NCBI GenBank assembly: GCA_965653225.1
Contig: CBFGZI010000019.1
Span: forward strand, 1 to 44,730
Length of the DNA stretch: 44,730 nt
Source of the DNA: JALZDI01 sp965653225
GTDB lineage: Bacteria > Actinomycetota > Actinomycetes > Propionibacteriales > Nocardioidaceae
Reading direction: 5' to 3'
How positions within the stretch are numbered: position 1 is the stretch's first letter; each line of letters starts with the position of its first letter. Below, piece by piece: positions 15,716-23,304 of the stretch. The translations under genes were made by a program, and so were the position numbers. The notes under the pieces are model-generated. The model was not told the DNA's origin. It did not search any database and was given only the letters and a program-made list of their open reading frames with translations.

Positions 15716-16018
15716 CTAGAAGGCCTCTTCGAGCAGGCGGCGGCAGGCCTCGTCGTCGGCGAGCAGGTCCTGCAGCTCGGCCAGGTCCTCCTGCGTCAGC
15801 GCCGCGGGCTCCTGCGGCGACGCGGGTGCGACGACCTCGGCACCGCGGGCGACCAGTGCGGGAGCGGTGACGCGTGCGACCGGCACGGTCTGGGAGCCGT
15901 CGCACACCGGGCACTCGAACACGCCGTGGAAGTCCCCGGCCGGCTGGCGCACCAGTCCCAGCTCGGTCGCCGGCACGACCACGGACCCACAGTCCGAACA
16001 GTCGGTGATGAAGCGCAT
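15716..16018 (-). CDS. Zinc-ribbon microprotein, paralogue B
   Basis: A 100-residue relative of the protein at 14688-14984. It starts MRFITDCSDCGSVVV, with Cys7/Cys10 and Cys36/Cys39 (ECPVC) as predicted zinc ligands, and ends LAELQDLLADDEACRRLLEEAF. The middle is more diverged, which suggests an old duplication. GGAGGGATC precedes the ATG at 16018. Function is unknown. Confidence 0.7.
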   Translation of the reverse strand: MRFITDCSDCGSVVVPATELGLVRQPAGDFHGVFECPVCDGSQTVPVARVTAPALVARGAEVVAPASPQEPAALTQEDLAELQDLLADDEACRRLLEEAF

Positions 16019-16200
16019 CCGGGGATCCCTCCTGCGACAGGGCTGCCGGGTCCGGTTCCCGGTCTGCGTCGGTGAGGCGATGCTCCCCCGTGACGGCGGG
16101 TGCCAAACAAGATCACATCCGTCCAAGCTCACGGCTTTCGCCGTTCTCCTGCGCCTGGCCTCCGACGCTTCTTAGCATCAGGGCGACATTCCGCTCATGC

Positions 16201-16533
16201 ATGGATTTTCTCGGGAGATTCGTACATGCTCCCGAGGTGTACGGCGGCGTGGAGTGCGGCGGCAAGAAGGCGTCGGCCTCGCTGCGCCGGCTGCTTCCCC
16301 GCGGCACCCGGGTCGTGCTGGTCTCCGACCCCAGCCAGGACCGCGTGGACCGGTACGGCCGCCAGCTGCGGTACGTGCAGCGGCGCGGCCACGACGTCAA
16401 CAAGATCCAGGTCGCCCGCGGCCGGGCCCGCGTGTACGTCTACAACCACAACCCGTTCCGCCGGGTGTCGGGCTACCGCCACGCGCAGCGCGCGGCGCAG
16501 TCGCACCACCGCGGGGTCTGGCGCACCTGCTGA
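16201..16533 (+). pseudogene. N-terminally truncated thermonuclease (SNase) homologue
   Basis: A 110-residue frame that matches the C-terminal two thirds of staphylococcal-nuclease-like enzymes: APEVYGG (10-16), GTRVVLVSD, DRYGRQLRYV (50-59), DVNKIQVARGRARVYVY (65-81) and AQRAA with a final GVWRTC. The usual secretion signal and the first strand with VDGDT are missing. The metal-ligating Asp in the DTPE motif is His9 here (HAPE). Arg54 of DRYGR and Glu12 remain. No ribosome binding site is clear. It is probably an inactive relic, or at most a catalytically dead small protein. Confidence 0.7.
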
Positions 16534-16560
16534 CGCAGGCCCCGTCGGTGGCCCTCGTCG

Positions 16561-16929
16561 TCACAGGCCGCCGACGACCAGACCCAGTGCGGCGGCACCC
16601 GCGCCGGTGACCACGCTGGCGGCGACGTTGAGGCAGGCAATGAGCACAGCGCCGTCCTCCACCAGCCGCATCGTCTCCCAGATGTAGGTGGAGAAGGTCG
16701 TGTAGGCGCCGACGAAGCCGGTGCCGACCCCGGCCAGCAGCCACGGGGCGACGCCCCCGTGCGCGCCGGCCGACACCAGCAGGCCCAGCAGGAACGAGCC
16801 GCTGATGTTGATGGTGAAGGTGCCCCACGGGAACGGCCGTTCGTGCCGCGACGAGATCAGCTGGTCGAGCAGGTAGCGGGCCGGCGCGCCGAGCGCGGAG
16901 CCGACCGCGACGGCCAGCACGGTGAGCAC
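16561..16929 (-). CDS. crcB: CrcB/Fluc fluoride channel subunit 1
   Basis: A 122-residue protein with four membrane segments that exports fluoride as part of a dual-topology dimer. Family motifs are GSALGAPARYLLD, the NISGSFLLG segment with the pore Asn, and GFVGAYTTFSTYIWE with the central sodium-site region and phenylalanine track. The GTG at 16929 begins 2 bases after the stop of the DUF190 gene. With the second crcB copy two genes upstream it probably forms a heterodimer. Confidence 0.9.
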   Translation of the reverse strand: MLTVLAVAVGSALGAPARYLLDQLISSRHERPFPWGTFTINISGSFLLGLLVSAGAHGGVAPWLLAGVGTGFVGAYTTFSTYIWETMRLVEDGAVLIACLNVAASVVTGAGAAALGLVVGGL

Positions 16930-16931
16930 CC

Positions 16932-17276
16932 TCAGCTCTCCCGGGTCCGGCCGCCGTAGGTGACCACCTCGACGTCGTCGACGATCGCGATCCCCTCCGC
17001 GACGAGCTCGTCCAGCTCGGGGAGGAACGCCTCGATGCGGTCGGCGTCGTCGACGACGATGACCGCGACCGGCAGGTCCTCGGACAGGCTGAGGATGCGG
17101 GTGGTGTGCACGTGCCGGCCGGCGCCGTACCCCTCGATCCCGCGCAGCACCGTGGCTCCGGCCAGCCCCGCGGCATGGGCACGGCGGACGATCTCGGTGT
17201 ACAGCGGCTTGTGGTGCCACCGGTCGGTCTCGCCGACCAGCACGGTGAGCCGCTTCGCGCGCCTGCGGGCAGTCAT
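16932..17276 (-). CDS. DUF190 PII-like protein
   Basis: A 114-residue protein with the DUF190 pattern: KRLTVLVGETDRWHHKPLY, then GLAGATVLRGIEGYG and VVDDADRIEAFLPELDELV. Members have a ferredoxin-like fold similar to PII signalling proteins and are often encoded with CrcB, suggesting regulation of the channel or sensing of a nucleotide. Here it lies between two crcB genes (10 and 2 bases apart), so the three form one operon. GAGAGGACC stands before its ATG. Confidence 0.85.
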   Translation of the reverse strand: MTARRRAKRLTVLVGETDRWHHKPLYTEIVRRAHAAGLAGATVLRGIEGYGAGRHVHTTRILSLSEDLPVAVIVVDDADRIEAFLPELDELVAEGIAIVDDVEVVTYGGRTRES

Positions 17277-17286
17277 CGTGGTCCTC

Positions 17287-17691
17287 TCAGCTTCCGTGGC
17301 GTCGCGCGGCCAGGCGCCGGCCCAGGAGCAGCCCGAGGACGGCCGCGGCCACCCCCGCCAGCAGGCTGGCGGCGAGGTAGGCGACCGCGAGCAGCGTCGC
17401 GCCGTCGGCCAGCATCTGGTCGATCTCCACCATCCAGGTGCTGAAGGTCGTGAACGAGCCCAGGAACCCGACGGCGAGGAACGGACGCACGTACCGCGTG
17501 GGCGGCCACACCTCCAGCACCAGCACCAGCAGCAGCGCCAGCACGAACGAGCCGGTCACGTTCACCGTGAAGGTCGCCGGCGGGAACTCCGCGGCGCCGC
17601 TCGGCAGCAGCAGGTCGACGCCGTAGCGCGCCGACCCGCCGAGGGCACCGCCGAGCGCGACGGCAGGGACCGCGGTGAGCGGCGTGGGCAT
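17287..17691 (-). CDS. crcB: CrcB/Fluc fluoride channel subunit 2
   Basis: A 134-residue four-helix membrane protein. Motifs are GGALGGSARYGVDLL, NVTGSFVLALLL (pore Asn) and GFLGSFTTFSTWMVE. It is the first gene of a crcB-DUF190-crcB operon. Many actinobacteria use two different CrcB proteins in opposite orientation in place of a homodimer. The C-terminal RRLAARRHGS gives a positive end that can help fix topology. The ATG at 17691 was chosen; the longer frame upstream looks non-coding. Confidence 0.9.
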   Translation of the reverse strand: MPTPLTAVPAVALGGALGGSARYGVDLLLPSGAAEFPPATFTVNVTGSFVLALLLVLVLEVWPPTRYVRPFLAVGFLGSFTTFSTWMVEIDQMLADGATLLAVAYLAASLLAGVAAAVLGLLLGRRLAARRHGS

Positions 17692-17821
17692 CGGTCTCAA
17701 TGAACGGCCCTCCCTGGCGTACGACCGGACGACACTAGCAACGGGCGATTCGCCTGCGGTTCGCCCTGATCGGAATCCCGAGTTGTCGCAGACGAACTGC
17801 TCCTTCCGGGACACTGGGGTG

Positions 17822-18412
17822 ATGGCACAGGTTCGGACCCGGGGGACCGACCGCGGGCTGCTGGCCGCGGCGGTGATCCTCGCGGCCACCATGCTCCAGC
17901 TGCTGGTGGCCACGTTCGCCACGGGGCTGCCGCAGTTCGCGGGGAAGGGCTTCGCGGCGCGGCTGGTCGCCTACCCCGTGCTGATGCTGGCGGTGCCGGT
18001 GGCGTGGCTGCTGGTGACGCGCCTGCGCGGCACGAGCCGGGCCGACGTGCCCTGGGGCGCGTTCGCGCTGATCATGGCGCCGTTCCTGGTCGACGTCACC
18101 GGCAACACCTTCGACCTGTACGACGCCGTCGCCTGGTGGGACGACGCCAACCACCTGGTCAACTGGTTCCTGCTCAGCCTCGGCATCGGGCTGCTCCTGG
18201 TGCGCGCGCACGTGTCGCCCCGGTGGGCGCTGGGCCTGCTGGTCGCCGGCATCGGCGCGCTGCTCGCGATCGGCTGGGAGCTCGGCGAGTGGTACACGTT
18301 CATCCGGCACGGCACCGAGCTCGCCACGGCGTACCAGGACACCCTGGGCGACCTGGCCCTCGGCACGCTCGGCGCTGCACTGGCCGGCGTGCTCGTCGTA
18401 CGGCGGGCATGA
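17822..18412 (+). CDS. YjdF/DUF2238-like membrane protein
   Basis: A 196-residue integral membrane protein with about six membrane segments. The motif WWDDANHLVNWFLLSLGIGLLL (about residues 102-123) and the later GWELGEWYTFI with YQDTLGDLALGTLGA resemble the YjdF family, whose Asp, His and Glu residues lie in the membrane. The role is unknown. The ATG directly follows GGGGTG, a weak ribosome binding site. It is divergent from the fluoride-channel operon with 130 bases between starts. Confidence 0.7.
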   Translation: MAQVRTRGTDRGLLAAAVILAATMLQLLVATFATGLPQFAGKGFAARLVAYPVLMLAVPVAWLLVTRLRGTSRADVPWGAFALIMAPFLVDVTGNTFDLYDAVAWWDDANHLVNWFLLSLGIGLLLVRAHVSPRWALGLLVAGIGALLAIGWELGEWYTFIRHGTELATAYQDTLGDLALGTLGAALAGVLVVRRA

Positions 18413-18627
18413 CCCCGTCCGAGGCGAGGAGATGGAGCGGGCGAAGGCGAGGCCACCGACATTCGCCGGCCGGACCTTGCCGGTTCAGACCGGCCACCCT
18501 CGTGGACGCCGGTGACACCGCCTTCGCCGCTCCGAGCGCGCCCGCGCCGTGAATCGGTCGCGCTCACCTGGCTCGCGTCACGGTGGACCGTGGAGGCGAC
18601 TACCGTGCCCGGCCAGGATGCTTCTGC

Positions 18628-19224
18628 CTAACAGACGATGACCTCCCCGGTGAGGCACTCGTCGGCACCGGCGCCGCCGGTGAGCGTGTCGCGCCCGGGG
18701 CCGCCGTGAAGCACGTCGGGCCCGCCCTGGCCGAGAACCTCGTCGTTCCCGCCCTCACCGAACAGGTCGTCGTGCAGCGTCCCGCCGACCAGACGGTCGG
18801 GCCCGAAGCCACCGTGCAGCGTGTCGGGGCCGTTGCCGCTGGACAGCCGGTCCGCGCCGGCTCCGCCGAACAGGTCGTCGTTGCCGTCCCCGGCGATCAG
18901 CACGTCGACGCCTGGGCCGCCCTCGAGCCCGTCCTTGCCCGGGCCTCCGACCAGGCGGTCGTTGCCGCGGCCGGCGCAGATCTCGTCGCGTTGACCGAGC
19001 GAGCGGATCACGTCGTTGCCGCCGAGCGCGACAATGGAGTCCTGCCCGGCCGTCCCCCTGAGCACGTCCGCGCCGGGCGTACCGACGATGGTCACCGCCT
19101 CGCCGCGGCAGGTGGCGGGCGCACTCATCGCCGACCCCGCCAGCGCGATGCTCGGCAGCAGACCCACGGCCAGTACGGCCAGCGCGCGCGGCACAATCCT
19201 CACAACGCCAGAAGCGTTCGTCAT
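18628..19224 (-). CDS. Secreted RTX-type calcium-binding repeat protein
   Basis: A 198-residue exported protein. A signal peptide of about 30 residues (VPRALAVLAVGLLPSIALAGSAMSAPA) precedes tandem nonapeptides of the GGxGxDxLxG kind, for example GGNDVIRSLGQRDE, GRGNDRLVGGPGKDGLEGGPGVD and GGAGADRLSSGNGPD, which fill about residues 45-190. Such repeats form a calcium-bound parallel beta-roll. There is no catalytic domain, and one Cys near each end (TCRGE and the terminal VIVC) could form a disulfide. ATG at 19224 has GGAG at good spacing. The role outside the cell is unknown. Confidence 0.8.
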   Translation of the reverse strand: MTNASGVVRIVPRALAVLAVGLLPSIALAGSAMSAPATCRGEAVTIVGTPGADVLRGTAGQDSIVALGGNDVIRSLGQRDEICAGRGNDRLVGGPGKDGLEGGPGVDVLIAGDGNDDLFGGAGADRLSSGNGPDTLHGGFGPDRLVGGTLHDDLFGEGGNDEVLGQGGPDVLHGGPGRDTLTGGAGADECLTGEVIVC

Positions 19225-19271
19225 CTTGCTCTCCATTCCTCCCCAGTCCCCGCGAGGAAGACCCAAATGAC

Positions 19272-19307
19272 GACGGGACGGCGCACGGCTCGTGCGTTCG
19301 CCCCGTC
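19272..19307 (-). terminator. Long interrupted hairpin downstream of the STAS gene
   Basis: GACGGG, CG and CGCACG on one side pair with CGTGCG, CG and CCCGTC on the other, with small internal bulges and a 3-base loop. It lies 90 bases beyond the STAS stop and 48 bases before the RTX gene, both leftward, so it may end STAS transcription. An attenuator-like role for the RTX gene cannot be excluded. Confidence 0.35.
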
Positions 19308-19397
19308 AGCGTTGAGCATCGGCCGCCGTGGGTGAACGGTCAACGGTCCCGGGACTGATGTCCCGGTGCGCCAGGACCTCCCCGGGACGCGACAGGG

Positions 19398-19802
19398 TCA
19401 GCCCTGGCCACCCCGGCCGGCAAGCGCGTTATCGAGCGTGTCGTAGATGGGGAGGATGGAGCCGACGTGGGTCAGGTCGAGCACCCGGCGCACGAACGGC
19501 GTGGGGTGCAGCAGCCGGATCGACCCCGACTCCCACCCGGTACGCCGCAGCGCCTGTATGAGCTCGCCGACGGCGGCGAGGTCCATGAACGTGACGTCAC
19601 CGAGGTCGACCACCACCGGGCCGTGGCGACGGTCGACGGCGTCCTGCAGCAGCCGGCGGAGCTCGGTGAGGCAGGAGAGGTCGATCTCGCCGGACAGCGC
19701 CAGCACACAGCAGCCGTCGTACGTGTCGAGGCGCCCGGCCAGCCGGATGCCGCGCGTCGGCGCGTCCGACACGGACGCCTCGCGCGGGCGCGGCGCAGCC
19801 AC
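19398..19802 (-). CDS. STAS-domain protein lacking the phosphorylatable serine
   Basis: A 134-residue single-domain protein of the anti-sigma-factor-antagonist (SpoIIAA/RsbV) fold. The pattern GEIDLSCLTELRRLLQDA, VVVDLGDVTFMDLAAVGEL and IRLLHPTPFVRRVLDLT is clear. In regulated antagonists the motif is FxDSSGL, whose serine is phosphorylated by an anti-sigma kinase. Here it reads FMDLAAVGEL, with Leu75-Ala76 in place of serine, so switching by phosphorylation at this site is not possible. A constitutive or scaffold role is plausible. GTG start with GGGAGGGGG upstream. No kinase or sigma factor is nearby. Confidence 0.85.
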   Translation of the reverse strand: MAAPRPREASVSDAPTRGIRLAGRLDTYDGCCVLALSGEIDLSCLTELRRLLQDAVDRRHGPVVVDLGDVTFMDLAAVGELIQALRRTGWESGSIRLLHPTPFVRRVLDLTHVGSILPIYDTLDNALAGRGGQG

Positions 19803-19892
19803 GATCGGTCCCCCTCCCGTGCACTCCCCTCATTCACAGGTTCTGCCGCCTCCGGGGCGCTGTCCAGAGGCGGCGTCGTGAGGGTGCTGCGC

Positions 19893-21056
19893 TCAGGCGA
19901 CCGCGAACGGCACCAGCCCCTCGGCGGCCCCGCCCAGGGCGGCGGTGTCGGGGTGGGCCCAGAGGCCACGCGCGCGCAGGATCGGGAGCACGCCCTCGCC
20001 GAACCAGTACGCCTCCTCCAGGTGCGGGTAGCCCGAGAGCACGAACTCGCTGATGCCGAGGTCGGCGTACTCCTCGATCCGCTCCGCGACCTCCTCGTGC
20101 GACCCGACCAGCGCGGTGCCGGCACCGCCGCGGGCCAGGCCGACACCCGCCCAGAGGTTGGGCGCCACGATGAGCGCGTCGACCGCGCCGCCGTGCGAGC
20201 CGCCGTGCAGGTCGAGCATCCGCCGCTGGCCCTCGGACTCGCTGCGGCGGAGGTTGGCCTGGACGCGGGCCACGGTCTCCGGGTCCAGGCGGTCCAGCAG
20301 TCGCTGGGCCTCCGCCCAGGCCGCCTCGGAGGTGTCGCGTGAGATCACGTGCAGCCGGATGCCGAACCGCATCGGCCGGCCCTCCTGCTGCGCCAGGGAA
20401 CGGATCCAGCGCAGCTTCTCCGCCACGGCGGGCACCGGCTCGCCCCAGGTGAGGTAGGTGTCGATGTGCCTGGCCGCCACCTGGCCGGCCGCCGGCGAGG
20501 AGCCCCCGAAGTACAGCGGCGGTACGGGGTCGGGCCGCCGCTGCAGGGTCGCCTTCTCGACCGACTCGTGCGCGCCGTGGAAGTCGAACGGCTCCTTGTC
20601 CGCCCACAGCCGGCGCACGATGCTCAGGAACTCGTCGCAGCGGGCGTACCGGGCCTCCTTGTCATGGAAGTCGCCGTACTGGCGCTGCTCGTGCGACTCG
20701 CCGCCGGTCACCACGTTGAGCAGCAGCCGTCCCTGCGACTGCCACTGGAACGTGGCCGCCATCTGCGCGGCGAGCGTCGGGCTCATCAGCCCCGGCCGGA
20801 AGGCGGCCAGGAACTTCAGCCGCCTGGTCGACTGCACGAGCATCGCGGTGGTCACCCACGCGTCCTCGCACCACGCGCCGGTGGGCACCAGGGCGCCCTG
20901 GAAGCCCATCTGCTCGGCGGCCGAGCCGACCTGGGTGAGGTAGTCCAGCGTGGCGGGCCGGTCCCCTCCTGCCGCCCCGGCAGGCTGGCCGTGGCCTCCG
21001 CCCACGATGTCGCGGGAGTCGCCGTACGTGGGCAGGAACCAGTGGAAGTCGAGCAC
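19893..21056 (-). CDS. ssuD: FMNH2-dependent alkanesulfonate monooxygenase (SsuD)
   Basis: A 387-residue flavin-dependent monooxygenase of the bacterial luciferase fold that releases sulfite from alkanesulfonates using FMNH2 supplied by a partner reductase. FHWFLPTYGDSRDI at the N-terminus, NVVTGG in the core, YFGGSSPAA and LWAGVGLARGGAGTALVGSHEEVAERI near the end are characteristic. The GTG at 21056 has GAGGAGG 5 bases upstream; a GTG at 21074 in the same frame overlaps the preceding gene and has no such site. The FMN reductase is directly upstream. No ssuABC transporter is in the window. Confidence 0.9.
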   Translation of the reverse strand: MLDFHWFLPTYGDSRDIVGGGHGQPAGAAGGDRPATLDYLTQVGSAAEQMGFQGALVPTGAWCEDAWVTTAMLVQSTRRLKFLAAFRPGLMSPTLAAQMAATFQWQSQGRLLLNVVTGGESHEQRQYGDFHDKEARYARCDEFLSIVRRLWADKEPFDFHGAHESVEKATLQRRPDPVPPLYFGGSSPAAGQVAARHIDTYLTWGEPVPAVAEKLRWIRSLAQQEGRPMRFGIRLHVISRDTSEAAWAEAQRLLDRLDPETVARVQANLRRSESEGQRRMLDLHGGSHGGAVDALIVAPNLWAGVGLARGGAGTALVGSHEEVAERIEEYADLGISEFVLSGYPHLEEAYWFGEGVLPILRARGLWAHPDTAALGGAAEGLVPFAVA

Positions 21057-21066
21057 AGGAGCCTCC

Positions 21067-21621
21067 TCAGACACTCACGCGGACGGCGTCGTAGGCCAGC
21101 GCCCGACGGAAACCCTCGATGACCTCGGTGAGCCCGGGCAGGGCCTCGCCGGTGACGGTCGTGACTCCGTCGGGCCCGTCGGTCTCGATGAACCGGTCGA
21201 CCACCAGGTAGCCCTGCACGACGTGCCGCGCGCCCATCGCCTGCAGCACCGGACGCAGGGCGTAGTCCAGGGCGAGCGCGTGCGCCAGGCTTCCCCCGGT
21301 CGCCAGCGGCAGCACGGTCTTGCCCTCCAGCGCGAACTGCGGCAGCAGGTCGAGCCACGCCTTCAGCAGCCCGGTGTAGGCGGCCTTGTACACCGGCGTC
21401 GCGATGACCAGGCCGTCGGCACGGTCGAGACGCTCCTGTGCCCGGACGAGCTCCGGGTCGGAGGTGTCCGCGGTCAGCAGGGCCTCGGCGGGCAGGCCGA
21501 GGAGCTTGAGGTGCTCGATGTGGTGGCCCGAGACCGCCAGCTCGGCGGCCACGTGGTCGAGCAGGCGCGCCGAGCGCGACGGCTGTCGAGGCGACCCCGA
21601 CACGGTCAGGATGTGTGACAT
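21067..21621 (-). CDS. ssuE: NAD(P)H-dependent FMN reductase (SsuE-like)
   Basis: A 184-residue flavodoxin-like reductase. The phosphate loop TVSGSPRQPSRSARLL (about 6-21) and the ATPVYKAAYTGLLKAWLDLLP block (about 75-95) mark the SsuE/MsuE family. It would supply FMNH2 to SsuD, whose start lies 10 bases downstream of the stop, overlapping its ribosome binding site. ATG at 21621 with AAAGG upstream. It is probably in one operon with the FAD oxidoreductase 74 bases upstream. Confidence 0.88.
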   Translation of the reverse strand: MSHILTVSGSPRQPSRSARLLDHVAAELAVSGHHIEHLKLLGLPAEALLTADTSDPELVRAQERLDRADGLVIATPVYKAAYTGLLKAWLDLLPQFALEGKTVLPLATGGSLAHALALDYALRPVLQAMGARHVVQGYLVVDRFIETDGPDGVTTVTGEALPGLTEVIEGFRRALAYDAVRVSV

Positions 21622-21695
21622 CGAAGAGCCTTTCGTTGTCGTGTTCGTGCTTTGAGGCCGCCACGGTCGCTGCGGACCCGGCGTCCTCTCGTGGC

Positions 21696-23036
21696 CTAGG
21701 CGGGCAGTGCGCTGACGGGGTGGTCGTGCGCGACCAGCTGCTGTGCCAGCGCCGACGCCTGGCGGCGGATGTCGGGGATCGCGGCCACCTCCCAGGCGTG
21801 GCCGCGACGTGCCGCGCCCATCGCGTACAGGCCGGGCGTGACCTGCCCGGAGACGTCGACCAGCGCGCTGTCGGCGTCGACGTCGAGGCCCAGGGAGAGC
21901 GCGTCGGGCCGCAGCAGGCCTCGCGCGGCGAGCCGGTCGACCACGGCGTTCCAGCCCCGCGTGCACACCGGGGCCGGGCCGCTGCAGTTGATGACGCGGC
22001 TGAAGCGGCTGACGTCGACCTGGTCCGGTGTGGTGATCCGCAGGGTCCCGGAGCCGACCAGGTCGTCGATGACGTCGGCCATCTCCGGGGCCATCCGGTG
22101 CCGAAGCACCTCCCAGCGGCGGGCAACGTGCCGGACGAAGCGCTCGCGCGCCTCCGCGTCGAGCCGGTGCCACAGCTCGTCGGCGAACGGGCGGATGGAG
22201 TCGATCACGTCGCGCCAGTTGCCGCCGATCTCCTCGACCTCCTCGACCCGTCGCCGCACGTCGCGGATCAGCCGCGACAGCGACGAGGTGTCGGGCTTGA
22301 ACTCGTCGAACGGGCGCAGCGTGCGACGCACGTGTGGGGCGGGGAGCAGCCCGTGCCGCGACATGGCCACCATGCGCGTACGCGGGTGCGTGGCGTTGAT
22401 CTGCGCGGCGACGTCGACCATGGTCAGGCCGGTGCCGATCAGCAGCACCTCGTCGGTGTCGCTGAGCGCGTCGGGCAGCCCCGGCACCCACGGGTCGGAC
22501 AGGTAGCGACGACCGAGCAGCTCGTACTCGGTGACGCGCCGCGGCGGCGGGTTGCCCAGCGCCAGCACGACGACGTCGGCCTCGTGGCTCCACCCGCAGG
22601 CCTGGTGCACCACGAACCCGTGCTCGAGCGGCTCCACGTCGACCACCTCGCCGCGCTGGCGGTGCAGCCGGCTGCCCTCCGGCACCTCGGTGGAGGCGAG
22701 CACGTCGGCCAGGTAGCGCCCATACAGGTGCCGGGGCAGGAACGACTGCGGCTCCGCGCGCAGCCCCCGGCGGGCGCACCAGCGCAGCAGGTGGTCGGGC
22801 TCCTGCTCGAAGACGCTCAGGCGGGCCGCGTAGTTGTTGAGCAGGTGGCGTGGGTCTGTGGTCCGGTACGCCAGGCCCGGGCCGATCACGCTCTCGCGCT
22901 CGATCACCCGGACGTCGACCGCCCGCCCCGGCCCGGCGGCGCGGAGCAGGTTCGCAGCCATCAGCGCTCCGCTGGCGCCCCCGCCCACGATCACGACGCG
23001 CCTGACGCCGGTGTAGCCACGCTGCTCGTCTGTCAT
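21696..23036 (-). CDS. FAD/NAD(P)-binding oxidoreductase
   Basis: A 446-residue protein with an N-terminal FAD fingerprint (VVIVGGGASGALMAANLL, about 14-31), a GPGLAYRTTDPRHLLNNYAARLSVF block, and a second dinucleotide motif VLLIGTGLTMVDVAAQI (about 196-212). This is the pattern of the FAD-NAD(P)-binding family related to flavin N-hydroxylases. It is the first gene of the leftward operon with the FMN reductase and SsuD, so a part in organosulfur oxidation is likely but the substrate is unknown. ATG at 23036 with AGAGGGAG upstream. Confidence 0.8.
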   Translation of the reverse strand: MTDEQRGYTGVRRVVIVGGGASGALMAANLLRAAGPGRAVDVRVIERESVIGPGLAYRTTDPRHLLNNYAARLSVFEQEPDHLLRWCARRGLRAEPQSFLPRHLYGRYLADVLASTEVPEGSRLHRQRGEVVDVEPLEHGFVVHQACGWSHEADVVVLALGNPPPRRVTEYELLGRRYLSDPWVPGLPDALSDTDEVLLIGTGLTMVDVAAQINATHPRTRMVAMSRHGLLPAPHVRRTLRPFDEFKPDTSSLSRLIRDVRRRVEEVEEIGGNWRDVIDSIRPFADELWHRLDAEARERFVRHVARRWEVLRHRMAPEMADVIDDLVGSGTLRITTPDQVDVSRFSRVINCSGPAPVCTRGWNAVVDRLAARGLLRPDALSLGLDVDADSALVDVSGQVTPGLYAMGAARRGHAWEVAAIPDIRRQASALAQQLVAHDHPVSALPA

Positions 23037-23077
23037 CGGTGTTCTCCCTCTGATGTGTTGGGAACAAACACTACTGA

Positions 23078-23092
23078 TTTACTCGACTTTAG
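23078..23092 (-). promoter_or_regulatory. Candidate sulfur-regulon motif before the oxidoreductase-ssuED operon
   Basis: An AT-rich stretch stands out 42-56 bases before the start. On the plus strand it reads TTTACTCGACTTTAG, similar to TTTGTTGACTAGAT at 24741-24754 before the TSUP gene. Both lie upstream of leftward genes in the same module, so a shared regulator is possible. Only two examples exist here. Confidence 0.35.
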
Positions 23093-23254
23093 CAACAACG
23101 AGGGCCGTGTCTACTCGCGGATGTCGCATTACGGGACGCGCTTCATGTCATGGCGACGATTGCGAGGGCACGCGGCTGCTGCGGCCGAGAGAGGAGCCGC
23201 GGCCGAGCCAAGAGCCGGCGGTGACGGCCGGCGCGGGGATCCCCTGCAACGAAC

Positions 23255-23285
23255 CCATTGGCGCTGGGGACCGCCGCACCAATGG
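23255..23285 (-). terminator. Hairpin downstream of the Rrf2 gene
   Basis: CCATTGG and CCAATGG arms (7 bp, perfect) flank a 17-base GC-rich loop, 20 bases after the stop of the leftward rrf2 gene. The rest of 23037-23304 holds the promoter of the next operon and no gene that I can see. Confidence 0.4.
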
Positions 23286-23304
23286 CGGAAAGGTGGAGGC
23301 GGCG

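Noticed and set aside
17692..17821. Fluoride riboswitch ahead of the crcB operon
   Set aside because: Only a small GGCGA-T-TCGCC palindrome is visible. I could not find the conserved pseudoknot bases of the crcB motif.
18413..18627. A small gene between the YjdF-like and RTX genes
   Set aside because: No frame has a plausible start, ribosome binding site or domain. Only a short hairpin (GCCGGT-TCAG-ACCGGC at 18479-18494) is seen.
23037..23304. SAM or other sulfur riboswitch before the oxidoreductase-ssuED operon
   Set aside because: No conserved SAM-riboswitch core is visible, and the only clear stem fits a terminator for rrf2.
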